A DNA stretch of 7,951 nt from Deltaproteobacteria bacterium CG_4_8_14_3_um_filter_43_13 (GCA_002782605.1 PFIF01000062.1:2804-10754); one strand, 5' to 3'; counted from the stretch's first letter, positions 1-7,392 are shown. Made by a program: numbers and translations. The notes: a model not told the origin generated them from the letters alone.

Positions 1-56
1 CAGGGTACAGATACTCTTTAAATTACTTTAGGAGAGATGTACGAGGACTTAAATGA
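1..56 (+). CDS. Possible 3' end of an upstream gene (partial)
   Basis: One frame (beginning at base 3) is open from the window edge to a TGA at 54-56, giving 17 residues ending in RDVRGLK. This TGA overlaps the ATG of the next gene as ATGA, the same arrangement seen at the next junction (1849-1852), which is why I suspect an upstream operon member. Seventeen open codons are weak evidence by themselves and no family can be recognised. If real, the citrate synthase-like gene is not the first gene of its operon. It could equally be leader sequence that is open by chance. Confidence 0.3.
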   Translation, partial: GYRYSLNYFRRDVRGLK

Positions 57-1852
57 CTCTTTGGAATAAGAGAAAAATACCTCCAAAATTCAAGACAGAA
101 GATGTAAAGAAACCTAATCTGTTCAGAGAAATCTTTCCTTATGATGAGGTATCCAGGATAGAGTTTGACAATAAGATTATACCTATTTGCCCTGCAGAGG
201 ATATCTTTATTACTGATACAACCTTCAGGGATGGACAGCAGGCAATGCCTCCATATTCTCCACAACAGATTGCAGACCTCTTTGAAATGTTACACAGATT
301 GGGTGGGCACAAAGGAGTCATACGACAAACAGAGTTTTTCCTGTACAGCAATAGAGATAGAGAAGCTTTAGAGAAGTGTCTGGAAATGAGGTTTAAATTT
401 CCGGAGATAACAGGGTGGATCAGGGCATCGAAGGACGATTTGGAACTTGTGAAGGAGATGAACCTCAACGAGACAGGTATATTAACCTCTGTCTCTGACT
501 ATCATATATTCCTGAAGTTGAATAAGACCAGAAGAGAGGCAATGGGCGATTACTTAAGGGTTGTCTCGGATGCCCTCGATATGGGAATAATACCCAGGTG
601 CCATTTTGAGGATATAACCCGGGCAGATGTTTATGGGTTCTGTGTTCCCTTTGCAATAGAGCTGATGAAACTCCGGGAGGAGAGTAAAATAGACATCAAG
701 ATAAGACTCTGTGATACCATGGGTTATGGTGTTACCTATCCTGGTGCCGCCTTGCCAAGGAGCGTGGATAAACTGGTTAGAGCCATGATTGATGATGCTG
801 GGGTTCCTGGAAGTTTATTGGAGTGGCATGGTCATAACGATTTTCATAAGGTGCACATCAATGCAGCAACTGCCTGGCTCTATGGATGCTCAGGAGCCAA
901 TGGTGCCCTGTTAGGTTTTGGAGAAAGAACAGGCAACCCTCCTCTTGAAGGCCTTATAATTGAATATATCGCTTTAAAGGGACAGGATGATGGAATAAAT
1001 ACAACTGTCATCACCGAGATCGCCAATTATTTCGAGAAAGAAATAGGGGTTCATATCCCCTCAAATTATCCTTTTATTGGATCAGACTTCAATACCACCC
1101 AGGCCGGGATTCATGCCGACGGGGCATTAAAAAATGAAGAGATATATAATATATTTAACACCACCAGGATTCTCAACAGGCCTCCAGGGGTAACTATATC
1201 TGATAAATCAGGTACGGCAGGTATTGCACATTGGATAAATACACATATGAGATTAAAGGAAGATAATAGGGTTGATAAGCGACATCCGGGTATTGCAAAG
1301 ATACATAAATGGGTAACAGGCCAATACAATAGTGGAAGGGTTACCAGTATTTCCCACGAAGAGATGGAGAGGCAGGCAAGGAAACATCTGCCGGAATTCT
1401 TTGTCTCTGAATTTGACAGATTGAAGTTTAGGGCACATGAACTCGCAGCCCATTTGATTGAAGAGACTATAGAAGCACCTGAGATAAGATCCATGAATCC
1501 TAAGTTACAAGAGCCTTTGATGAAAAAGCTGGTAGAGGAAAACCCCTTCATCCAGTTTGTTTATGTTACTGATATGGAAGGTAAAAAGATTACAAGGAAT
1601 ATAACCCAGGTAGTGGATAAAGCAAAATATGAATGTTTTGGATTGGATGAGGACTTCTCAGACAGGGAATGGTTTATCGGACCTTTAAAAGATGGAAAGA
1701 TATATATAACGGATCTATGCAAATCAACGATTACCAGGGCACTTTGTCTTACTGTTTCAACCCCTGTGAGAGATGAAGATGAGAACATAGTGGGGGTGTT
1801 TGGAATAGACATAAGGTTTGAAGAACTGACCAAGGTAGAAGATGAGGAATGA
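53..1852 (+). CDS. Re-citrate synthase-like HMGL-family acyltransferase with C-terminal PDC/Cache-like domain
   Basis: A 599-residue member of the homocitrate/isopropylmalate synthase superfamily (TIM-barrel, divalent-metal, acetyl-CoA dependent). Visible hallmarks are the TDTTFRDGQQ metal/catalytic motif (54-63), the metal-binding HGHND (259-263), GERTGNPPLE (290-299) and the AGIHADG stretch (351-357). The synthase core and its helical tail run to about residue 450. Known family members of this core type include Re-citrate synthase (acetyl-CoA + oxaloacetate to citrate), homocitrate synthase and isopropylmalate synthase. Residues about 485-599 are not the LeuA regulatory domain: they read like a PDC/Cache sensor (FVYVTDMEG, FSDREWF, ITDLCKS, LTVSTPV, GVFGIDI). 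The adjacent icd and mdh favour citrate as product, which is an inference; no leucine or lysine genes are nearby. The ATG start has GAGG at 43-46, six bases upstream. The protein should be cytosolic, as there is no signal peptide or membrane segment. It overlaps icd by four bases. Confidence 0.85.
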   Translation: MTLWNKRKIPPKFKTEDVKKPNLFREIFPYDEVSRIEFDNKIIPICPAEDIFITDTTFRDGQQAMPPYSPQQIADLFEMLHRLGGHKGVIRQTEFFLYSNRDREALEKCLEMRFKFPEITGWIRASKDDLELVKEMNLNETGILTSVSDYHIFLKLNKTRREAMGDYLRVVSDALDMGIIPRCHFEDITRADVYGFCVPFAIELMKLREESKIDIKIRLCDTMGYGVTYPGAALPRSVDKLVRAMIDDAGVPGSLLEWHGHNDFHKVHINAATAWLYGCSGANGALLGFGERTGNPPLEGLIIEYIALKGQDDGINTTVITEIANYFEKEIGVHIPSNYPFIGSDFNTTQAGIHADGALKNEEIYNIFNTTRILNRPPGVTISDKSGTAGIAHWINTHMRLKEDNRVDKRHPGIAKIHKWVTGQYNSGRVTSISHEEMERQARKHLPEFFVSEFDRLKFRAHELAAHLIEETIEAPEIRSMNPKLQEPLMKKLVEENPFIQFVYVTDMEGKKITRNITQVVDKAKYECFGLDEDFSDREWFIGPLKDGKIYITDLCKSTITRALCLTVSTPVRDEDENIVGVFGIDIRFEELTKVEDEE

Positions 1853-3066
1853 AAGGGAGCAGGATAGTAGTAAGAGCGGACAGGTCTCTCGAAGTACCGG
1901 ATGACCCCATAATCCCCTTTATTGAAGGGGATGGAGTTGGGCCTGATATATGGGCTGCTTCCTCAAGGGTACTTGAGGCTGCTGTTGCTGAGGCGTATAG
2001 GGGGAAGAAAAAAATCCGCTGGTATGAAGTCTATGCCGGGGAAAAGGCCAAAAAGAAGTATGGAGAGTGGCTGCCGGCAGATACTGTTAGTGCAATTGAA
2101 ACCCATGTGGTAGCCATAAAAGGGCCCCTTACAACCCCTGTTGGTGGTGGTGTGAGGAGTATTAATGTTGCCCTTAGACAAAAACTGGACCTCTTTGCCT
2201 GTATCAGACCTATAAGGTATTTCCCTGGAATCCCAAGCCCTGTTAAATATCCCGAAAAGATAAATATGGTTGTGTTCAGGGAAAATACGGAAGACGTTTA
2301 TTCCGGTATTGAATGGGAGGTGAATACCCCCGAGTGCAGAAAGGTCATAGATTTTCTTAAGAGGGAAATGAATGTAAAGATCAAAGACGATTCTGGTATC
2401 GGCATAAAGCCAATGAGTATATCAGGGACAAAATGCCTGGTGAGGATGGCGATAAGATATGCCATAGAAAATAAGAGAAAAAACGTTACCCTGGTTCATA
2501 AAGGCAATATCATGAAATTCACCGAAGGAGGATTTAAAGACTGGGGTTATGAGGTTGCCAGAGACGAGTTCGGAGACAGGACTATTTCTGAGAATCAGCT
2601 ACTGAAAGATTGCCATGGAGAATTTCCCCGGGATAAAGTGGTCATTAAGGACAGGATAGCAGATGCTATGTTTCAACAGGTTTTGATTCGGCCTGAGGAA
2701 TACGAGGTTTTAGCCTTGCCAAACTTAAACGGTGACTATATGTCTGACCTCCTGGCTGCCCAGGTAGGAGGATTGGGGCTTGCGCCAGGTGCAAATATAG
2801 GGATGCCTAATGCTTTGTTTGAGGCCACGCACGGGACAGCCCCCAAGTATGCCGGACAGGACAAGGTTAATCCCACCTCCCTTATCCTGTCGGGGGTAAT
2901 GATGTTGGAGTATATGGGTTGGCAGGAGGCGGCAGACATTGTAGTTAAGGCTTTGGAGAAGACTTTCCTAAATAAGACAGTTACCTATGACCTGGCGAGG
3001 TTGATGGAAGGGGCTACAAGGCTTAAGTGCTCTGAATTTGGATCGGCAATAGTAGAGAATATGTAG
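1849..3066 (+). CDS. icd: Isocitrate dehydrogenase, NADP-dependent
   Basis: Oxidative decarboxylation of isocitrate to 2-oxoglutarate (reversible in anaerobes). The 405-residue protein closely follows the E. coli-type homodimeric enzyme. Substrate residues are visible as S104 and N106 in GGGVRSINVALRQ, with R110, R120, R144 and Y151. K218 lies in VHKGN, and the metal aspartates D296 and D300 lie in NLNGDYMSD. NADP preference is indicated by K333-Y334, V340, Y380 and R384, which match the E. coli 2'-phosphate-binding set (K344, Y345, V351, Y391, R395). S104 is equivalent to the serine phosphorylated by AceK in E. coli, but no kinase gene is in view. The C-terminus LKCSEFGSAIVENM is full length. 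The start overlaps the previous stop as ATGA, with GAGG only one base from the ATG, so translation is probably coupled to the synthase gene. Confidence 0.96.
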   Translation: MKGSRIVVRADRSLEVPDDPIIPFIEGDGVGPDIWAASSRVLEAAVAEAYRGKKKIRWYEVYAGEKAKKKYGEWLPADTVSAIETHVVAIKGPLTTPVGGGVRSINVALRQKLDLFACIRPIRYFPGIPSPVKYPEKINMVVFRENTEDVYSGIEWEVNTPECRKVIDFLKREMNVKIKDDSGIGIKPMSISGTKCLVRMAIRYAIENKRKNVTLVHKGNIMKFTEGGFKDWGYEVARDEFGDRTISENQLLKDCHGEFPRDKVVIKDRIADAMFQQVLIRPEEYEVLALPNLNGDYMSDLLAAQVGGLGLAPGANIGMPNALFEATHGTAPKYAGQDKVNPTSLILSGVMMLEYMGWQEAADIVVKALEKTFLNKTVTYDLARLMEGATRLKCSEFGSAIVENM

Positions 3067-3069
3067 GGG

Positions 3070-3087
3070 ATTTTTCAGTGTGAACTA
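3070..3087 (+). repeat. 18-base dispersed repeat, copy 1, in the icd-mdh gap
   Basis: The sequence atttttcagtgtgaacta begins four bases after the icd stop codon and is repeated exactly at 5644-5661. In both copies it is preceded by ggg(a) and followed within a base or two by tta, so the similarity slightly exceeds the exact match. It has no obvious hairpin here and no run of T after a stem, so it is not a recognisable terminator. It lies between icd and the mdh ribosome binding site inside an operon. Its function is unknown. Confidence 0.6.
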
Positions 3088-3115
3088 TTAAAACTGGTAA
3101 AGGAGGCTTGGCAAG

Positions 3116-4045
3116 ATGGGAAGGAAGAAGATTACTATTGTAGGAGCTGGTAATGTAGGCGCTACGGCTGCTCATTGGGCAGCGGAAAAAGAGATTGGTG
3201 ATGTTGTATTGGTAGACATAGTAGAAGGAATACCTCAGGGAAAAGCTCTAGACCTGTTGGAGGCCGGACCCGTGGAGGGGTTTGACTCCAGGATTATCGG
3301 AACAAATGGCTATGATGAAACGGCTGATTCGGATATAGTTATTATTACCTCCGGGTTTCCAAGACAACCGGGTATGAGCAGGGAAGACCTTTTAGCAAAG
3401 AACAAAGAGATTATTCAGTCCGTGACAAAAGAGATAGCAGCCAGGTCTCCTAATTGTATTATCATAATGATTACAAATCCTCTGGATACTATGGTTTACC
3501 TGGCGAAAAATGTCAGTGGTTTTCCAAAGAACAGGGTTATAGGGATGGCCGGTGTCCTTGATACTGCGCGACTCAGTGCGTTCATAGCCATGGAACTGAA
3601 TGTATCTGTGGAAAATATCCAGGCATTTATACTGGGGGGACATGGTGACGATATGGTTCCCATCCCTCGTTACTGTACTGTTGCCGGTATACCCATTACA
3701 CAGCTAATGCCAAAGGAAAGGATAGATAAAATCGTCGATAGAGCAAGAAAGGGTGGCGGAGAGATAGTAGCCCTCCTTAAAAAAGGCAGTGCTTTTTATG
3801 CTCCGTCAGCAGCGGCTGTTCAGATGACAGAGGCTATCCTCAAGGATAAGAAGCGAATACTTCCCTGTGCCGCTTACCTGGAAGGGGAATATGGATTGAA
3901 TGATATATACTTTGGAGTTCCCGTCAAACTAGGATCAAACGGTATTGAAAAGGTTATCGAGGTTGAGCTTACAGATGAAGAGAAGGCATTAGTTCAAAGG
4001 TCCGCGGATAGTGTTAAGAAAAGCATAACTGAATTGAAGTTGTAA
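3116..4045 (+). CDS. mdh: Malate dehydrogenase, NAD-dependent (LDH-like type)
   Basis: Interconverts malate and oxaloacetate, supplying the acceptor for the citrate synthase encoded two genes upstream. The 309-residue length is normal for the LDH-like MDH group. The Rossmann motif GAGNVG (10-15) and D34 at the end of the second strand indicate NAD. The loop FPRQPGMSR (81-89) carries the arginines R83 and R89; the arginine at the discriminating position marks MDH rather than lactate dehydrogenase. TNPLD (120-124), LDTAR (148-152, with D149 and R152) and GGHGD (174-178, catalytic H176) complete the active site. The ATG is preceded by a strong AGGAGG at 3101-3106, nine bases away, so it can initiate independently despite lying 49 bases after icd. 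A hairpin terminator follows the stop codon, so mdh is the last gene of this operon. Confidence 0.96.
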   Translation: MGRKKITIVGAGNVGATAAHWAAEKEIGDVVLVDIVEGIPQGKALDLLEAGPVEGFDSRIIGTNGYDETADSDIVIITSGFPRQPGMSREDLLAKNKEIIQSVTKEIAARSPNCIIIMITNPLDTMVYLAKNVSGFPKNRVIGMAGVLDTARLSAFIAMELNVSVENIQAFILGGHGDDMVPIPRYCTVAGIPITQLMPKERIDKIVDRARKGGGEIVALLKKGSAFYAPSAAAVQMTEAILKDKKRILPCAAYLEGEYGLNDIYFGVPVKLGSNGIEKVIEVELTDEEKALVQRSADSVKKSITELKL

Positions 4046-4054
4046 TCTGAGACT

Positions 4055-4098
4055 GGCTGTTGCTCAAATGGACTATGGTTTGGGTAACAGCCTGTTTT
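4055..4098 (+). terminator. Rho-independent terminator after mdh
   Basis: A 14-base-pair stem pairs 4055-4068 (beginning GGCTGTT) with 4079-4092 (ending AACAGCC). It contains two G-U wobbles and a 10-base loop (4069-4078), and is followed by TGTTTTATT. The T tract is only on the + strand side, so it mainly ends the synthase-icd-mdh transcript. The hairpin touches the stop codon of the convergent trmFO and may also hinder read-through from that side, but the opposite strand lacks a T run. Confidence 0.8.
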
Positions 4099-5410
4099 AT
4101 TCTGCCAAATCCCTTTTCCATTCCTCCAGATCAGCCAGGGCTTTCTCTGCTATCCTCTTTCGTTTTAACTCTTTTTTTACCTTTTCTTGAGTGGGTGGTA
4201 ATAGCCCAAAGTTGATATTCATCGGTTGAAAATCTCTATCGCTTGTTTCGGTAATATAGCCAACAAGTGCGCCTATAGCTGTGGTTAGGGGAGGGGGGAT
4301 CAATGGGAGTTTACGGGTCAATCGGCTGGCATTAATCCCAGCCAGCAGTCCCATAGCAGAGGACTCTACATATCCCTCTACACCTGTGATCTGACCTGCA
4401 AAAAACACTGAGGGATTCTTCCTTAACTGAAGAGAGTTGTTGAGCAATCTCCTGGAATTAATGAAGGTATTACGATGTAGGCTTCCTAATCGTGCGAATT
4501 CCGCTTGTTCCAACCCAGGGATCATACGGAATATCCTCTTTTGTTCATTCCACCTGAGCTTTGTCTGAAACCCCACCATATTGTAAAGGGTTCCATAGCT
4601 GTTATCCTGCCTTAGCTGGACTACGGCATAGGGTATCTCACCGGTACCAGGGTTTGCCAGCCCCACCGGTTTCATTGGTCCGAAGAGTAGGGTGTCTTTT
4701 CCTCTCTCTGCTGTCTCCTCTATTGGCATGCACCCTTCAAAAGGGACCATCTTTTCAAAATTCCTGGTGGGCGTCTTCTCTGCCTCCATCAGGGCATCAA
4801 TAAACTTATAGTAATCTTCTTTTGTCATTGGGCAATTTATATAGTCATTCCCACCTTTCCCATATCTGGAACTTCTGTAAGCTATATCGAAGTTTATGGA
4901 ATCTGCTTCAACTATGGGGGCTATGGCGTCATAAAAATAGAGATAATTTTCTCCTATTAGCTTTTTTACCTCATCTCCAAGTGTTTCAGATGTAAGAGGC
5001 CCCGTTGCAACAATTGTAAGGGTATCCTCTGGGATTTTGGTAACCTCTTCACGAATAATCTCCACATTATCCATTTCCTCCAAAACCTGGGTGATAAATC
5101 TTGAAAACCCCTGTCTGTCCACAGCCAGGGCGCTTCCAGCCGGAACCCTGGTTTCATCGGCAGCCCTGATAATGAGGGAATCCATCCTCCGCATCTCTTC
5201 CTTGATAAGTCCTGAGGCATTCTCAAGGGAGCTTGACCGGAGGGAATTACTGCATACAAGCTCAGCCAGGTCGTCAGAAAGGTGTGCAGGAGAGAATCTT
5301 TTGGGTTTCATCTCATAGAGTATTACATCAATACCCCTTTTTGCTGCCTGCCATGCAGCCTCACAACCCGCCAATCCACCGCCGATTATTATTAATTTAT
5401 CTGGATTCAT
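4097..5410 (-). CDS. trmFO: TrmFO, FAD- and folate-dependent tRNA (uracil-54-C5) methyltransferase
   Basis: Forms ribothymidine at position 54 of the tRNA T-loop using methylenetetrahydrofolate and FADH2. The 437-residue protein begins with a dinucleotide-binding motif, IIGGGLAGCEAA (8-19), followed by LYEMKP (31-36). The family stretch LVCSNSLRSSSLENASG (51-67) contains C53, and FEGCMPIEETAERG (224-237) contains C227; these match the two functional cysteines known from Bacillus TrmFO. FGPMKPVGL (243-251) and GQITGVEGYVESSAMG (339-354) are further signatures. The GidA-like resemblance is only in the FAD fold; the length of about 440 residues and these motifs separate it from the larger MnmG. 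The ATG start has AAGG about 13 bases upstream, which is a rather long spacing. It is convergent with mdh and stands alone, and I see no convincing promoter upstream. Confidence 0.95.
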   Translation of the reverse strand: MNPDKLIIIGGGLAGCEAAWQAAKRGIDVILYEMKPKRFSPAHLSDDLAELVCSNSLRSSSLENASGLIKEEMRRMDSLIIRAADETRVPAGSALAVDRQGFSRFITQVLEEMDNVEIIREEVTKIPEDTLTIVATGPLTSETLGDEVKKLIGENYLYFYDAIAPIVEADSINFDIAYRSSRYGKGGNDYINCPMTKEDYYKFIDALMEAEKTPTRNFEKMVPFEGCMPIEETAERGKDTLLFGPMKPVGLANPGTGEIPYAVVQLRQDNSYGTLYNMVGFQTKLRWNEQKRIFRMIPGLEQAEFARLGSLHRNTFINSRRLLNNSLQLRKNPSVFFAGQITGVEGYVESSAMGLLAGINASRLTRKLPLIPPPLTTAIGALVGYITETSDRDFQPMNINFGLLPPTQEKVKKELKRKRIAEKALADLEEWKRDLAE

Positions 5411-5534
5411 AATAAAGAGTCTACCTTTTTGTGATCATGGAGTTGGATATTTCTGGAAATCCGGCAAAAGTTATCAGCATTCAGCAATTATTTTCCAAAA
5501 CTTCCTCTGTTTTATTCCTGCAGTTGGTATAACT

Positions 5535-5552
5535 TATGTAATTCTATGTAAT
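5535..5552. repeat. Paired TATGTAAT direct repeat
   Basis: TATGTAAT occurs at 5535-5542 and again at 5545-5552, a 10-base period, which places both copies on the same face of the helix. The pair lies about 125-140 bases upstream of the trmFO start codon. This could be a regulator-binding arrangement or chance in AT-rich sequence; nothing else supports a choice. Confidence 0.35.
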
Positions 5553-5559
5553 CCATCCT

Positions 5560-5581
5560 GATCCCTGTTCACCGATCCCTG
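5560..5581. repeat. Paired GATCCCTG direct repeat
   Basis: GATCCCTG occurs at 5560-5567 and 5574-5581, a 14-base period. It sits between the TATGTAAT pair and the dispersed repeat block, so three kinds of repeat are packed within about 80 bases. The function is unknown. Confidence 0.35.
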
Positions 5582-5590
5582 CAAACTGCT

Positions 5591-5661
5591 TGTAGCGAGT
5601 CATAGATGGGTCAAAAGACCTGAACCAGAGAGCGGAAAAGGGAATTTTTCAGTGTGAACTA
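5591..5661 (+). repeat. Dispersed repeat block, copy A
   Basis: The block starts with tgtagcgagtcatagatggg and a tcaaa continuation (5591-5615), closely matching 7471-7494; the core tagatgggtcaaa is identical. It then reaches agcggaaaaggg (5631-5642), which resembles agcgaaaagggg at 7530-7541, and ends with the exact 18-base repeat (5644-5661) also found after icd. The segment between the two conserved ends differs in length and sequence from the other copy, and the GAAA-loop hairpin present there is missing. It looks like a degenerate or variant copy of a mosaic non-coding element. Confidence 0.5.
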
Positions 5662-5695
5662 ATTAGAAGCTAATTAATTTTCGCCCAATCCGCTC
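5630..5695. repeat. Imperfect stem-loop overlapping copy A of the dispersed block
   Basis: GAGCGGA (5630-5636) pairs with TCCGCTC (5689-5695), and GGG (5640-5642) with CCC (5684-5686) across an AAA/AA internal loop. Inside the large loop is a second hairpin, TAATTAG (5660-5666) with CTAATTA (5670-5676) and a three-base loop. No T run follows on either strand, so a terminator role is unlikely. It may be an end structure of the repeat. Confidence 0.4.
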
Positions 5696-5791
5696 CTGCA
5701 CTCTAACACAGGGTAGCAAGCTTCAAATTGGGTAACCGGCCCCACTCCTTGGCACAAAACGTCAGACTGTCTAAAAAGCAAACGGTCACGC

Positions 5792-7324
5792 TCAATTTAG
5801 GGGACGCTTGCCATACTTCTCTCTAAGAGGCCCCTTCTTAATCTTTCCACTCGCTGTCTTTGGAAGTTCATCAACAAAAAACACTGATTTCGGTATCTTA
5901 TACTTCGCTAACTTACCCTTACAGAAATCAATGGCATCTTTCTCCGTCATGGGTTGTCCCTCTTTCAAGGCAATTATGGCGTTACCCACCTCTCCCCATT
6001 TGTCATCCGGGACCCCGATTACCGCCGACTCCAGAATCTTTGGATGGGTAGCATAGACCTTTTCAATCTCTGCCGGGTATACATTCTCCCCACCGCTTAT
6101 AAACATATCCCTTTCTCTGTCAACTATATAGACGTATCCCTCATCATCTACCCTGGCCAGGTCTCCGGTATACAGCCAACCATCCCTCATGGTCTGTTGC
6201 GTTTCCTGCGGGAGGTTCCAATAGCCTATCATCTGGATAGGACCTTTTACGATGATCTCTCCGATCTCCCCCGGTACTACATCCTTCCCCTTCTTGTTCA
6301 CCACCCTGACATCGCTATGGAAGACAGGCAAACCCACAGAACCTGCCTTTCTGATAGAATCCTCCTCAGAAAGCCACAGCACGATAGAGGTCTCTGTCTG
6401 ACCGAATACCTGTCTTATAGGTATGTTTCTCCTTTGATATTCTTTAATTAGAGAAAGTGGACAGGCTTCTCCTGCTGTCATACACGTCTTCAGGGAGCTA
6501 AGATCGTACTTTTCTATCTCGGTTTTCTTCATTATAAAGTTTAGCATAGTGGGGACAGCCATCATCAGGGTGATCTTATACCTTTCGATGAGCCGTAATA
6601 CCTCTTCAGGATCGAAGTGTTTCTGGATAATAGCCGTCCCTCCTTTATAAAGGATGGGTACTGCCGTTATATTAAGACCTCCGGAATGGAAGAGCGGCAT
6701 CACTACCAGCATCCTGTCGGTTGAAGAGATATCAAAGTAAATATCTGCATTGAAGGTATTGTAGAATGTCTTCTTGTGAGATAGAAGCGCCCCTTTAGGC
6801 TGCCCGGTAGTCCCTGACGTATACATGATCATCTGGGGATCTTCCAGCCCAACATCTTCCTTGACCTCAGGTTCACTCATCGGATATTGGAGGAGCAGTC
6901 CTTCATAGTCAAGGGCCCAGCGGGATGTATCGCCACCCACCTGTATAAAGTTTCCTTTCTTTACAGGGATAGCCGAGCGTATTGAATCCACCGTTTCAGT
7001 AAAATCATGGTTATAGATCAGCATCTCTGTCCTACAGTCATTTAACATGTATTCCAGCTCAGGCCCTGCAAGCCTGAAGTTCAGGGGGACAAATATTGCG
7101 CCCAATTTCGCTGCAGCAAAGTAGACCTCTAAAAACTGATGGCAGTTATGAAACAGTGCCGCTACCCTATCGCCCTTTTTAATCCCCCTATCGACCATGG
7201 CATGGGCCAGTTGATTTGTCCTTTCATTGACCTGCCGATAGGTAAATTCTTTTTCCTCGAATATTACAGCCGTCTTTTCAGAAGAGAGTACAGCCCTCTT
7301 CCTGATCCAATCACCAACATTCAT
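5792..7324 (-). CDS. Acyl-CoA synthetase (class I adenylate-forming, FadD-like)
   Basis: Activates a carboxylic acid with ATP and CoA through an acyl-adenylate. In the 510-residue form starting MNVGDWIRKR, the phosphate loop YTSGTTGQPKG lies at 168-178, the A5 motif GQTET at 308-312, YTGD at 385-388, the hinge region VDRERDMFISGGENVYPAEIE at 401-421 and the catalytic lysine K494 in PKTASGK near the C-terminus. Length and motifs fit medium/long-chain or aromatic acid-CoA ligases; the substrate cannot be told from sequence alone. The open frame extends 46 codons further to a TTG at 7460-7462, but those residues are encoded by inverted and octamer repeats and lack a ribosome binding site. I therefore chose the ATG at 7322-7324, with AAAGG about 12 bases upstream. 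It is a single gene, flanked on both sides by related repeat blocks. Confidence 0.9.
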   Translation of the reverse strand: MNVGDWIRKRAVLSSEKTAVIFEEKEFTYRQVNERTNQLAHAMVDRGIKKGDRVAALFHNCHQFLEVYFAAAKLGAIFVPLNFRLAGPELEYMLNDCRTEMLIYNHDFTETVDSIRSAIPVKKGNFIQVGGDTSRWALDYEGLLLQYPMSEPEVKEDVGLEDPQMIMYTSGTTGQPKGALLSHKKTFYNTFNADIYFDISSTDRMLVVMPLFHSGGLNITAVPILYKGGTAIIQKHFDPEEVLRLIERYKITLMMAVPTMLNFIMKKTEIEKYDLSSLKTCMTAGEACPLSLIKEYQRRNIPIRQVFGQTETSIVLWLSEEDSIRKAGSVGLPVFHSDVRVVNKKGKDVVPGEIGEIIVKGPIQMIGYWNLPQETQQTMRDGWLYTGDLARVDDEGYVYIVDRERDMFISGGENVYPAEIEKVYATHPKILESAVIGVPDDKWGEVGNAIIALKEGQPMTEKDAIDFCKGKLAKYKIPKSVFFVDELPKTASGKIKKGPLREKYGKRPLN

Positions 7325-7392
7325 CTCATTATAAGACCTTTGCACAATCTGCCGAGAGCTTTGAAAAAGTACCCCTGAGAGCGAATTCATGA

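Larger units (their letters stand above)
5411..5791. other. Intergenic region between trmFO and the acyl-CoA synthetase gene, repeat-rich
   Basis: About 380 bases with no credible gene and no tRNA-like fold that I can recognise. The half nearer trmFO holds two pairs of short direct repeats. The half nearer the acyl-CoA synthetase holds a dispersed repeat block (5591-5661), an AT-rich hairpin and a longer imperfect stem-loop, each listed separately. It must contain the trmFO promoter on the - strand, but no clear -35/-10 pair stands out. I see no good terminator for the acyl-CoA synthetase transcript just after its stop. Confidence 0.6.

Noticed and set aside
1111..1551. 146-codon open frame on the - strand within the synthase gene
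   Set aside because: It lies entirely inside a well-supported + strand gene, has no recognisable domain, and is a shadow of its codon pattern.
4097..5410. MnmG (GidA) assignment for the FAD-motif protein
   Set aside because: The length of about 437 residues and the TrmFO-specific cysteine motifs fit TrmFO rather than the larger MnmG.
5697..5791. Possible terminator after the acyl-CoA synthetase stop
   Set aside because: Short self-complementary pieces (AGAC/GTCT) have too small a loop, and no stem followed by a T run is present on the - strand.
5411..5791. Possible CRISPR array or tRNA in the repeat-rich spacer
   Set aside because: The repeats are too few, short and irregular for CRISPR, and no cloverleaf could be drawn.
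5954..6451. 165-codon open frame on the + strand within the acyl-CoA synthetase gene
   Set aside because: It is antisense to a gene with clear family motifs and has no recognisable protein features.
7325..7350. TATAAT-like string just upstream of the acyl-CoA synthetase ATG (- strand)
   Set aside because: It is only a few bases from the start codon and has no -35 match at a proper spacing, so a transcript from it would lack the ribosome binding site.
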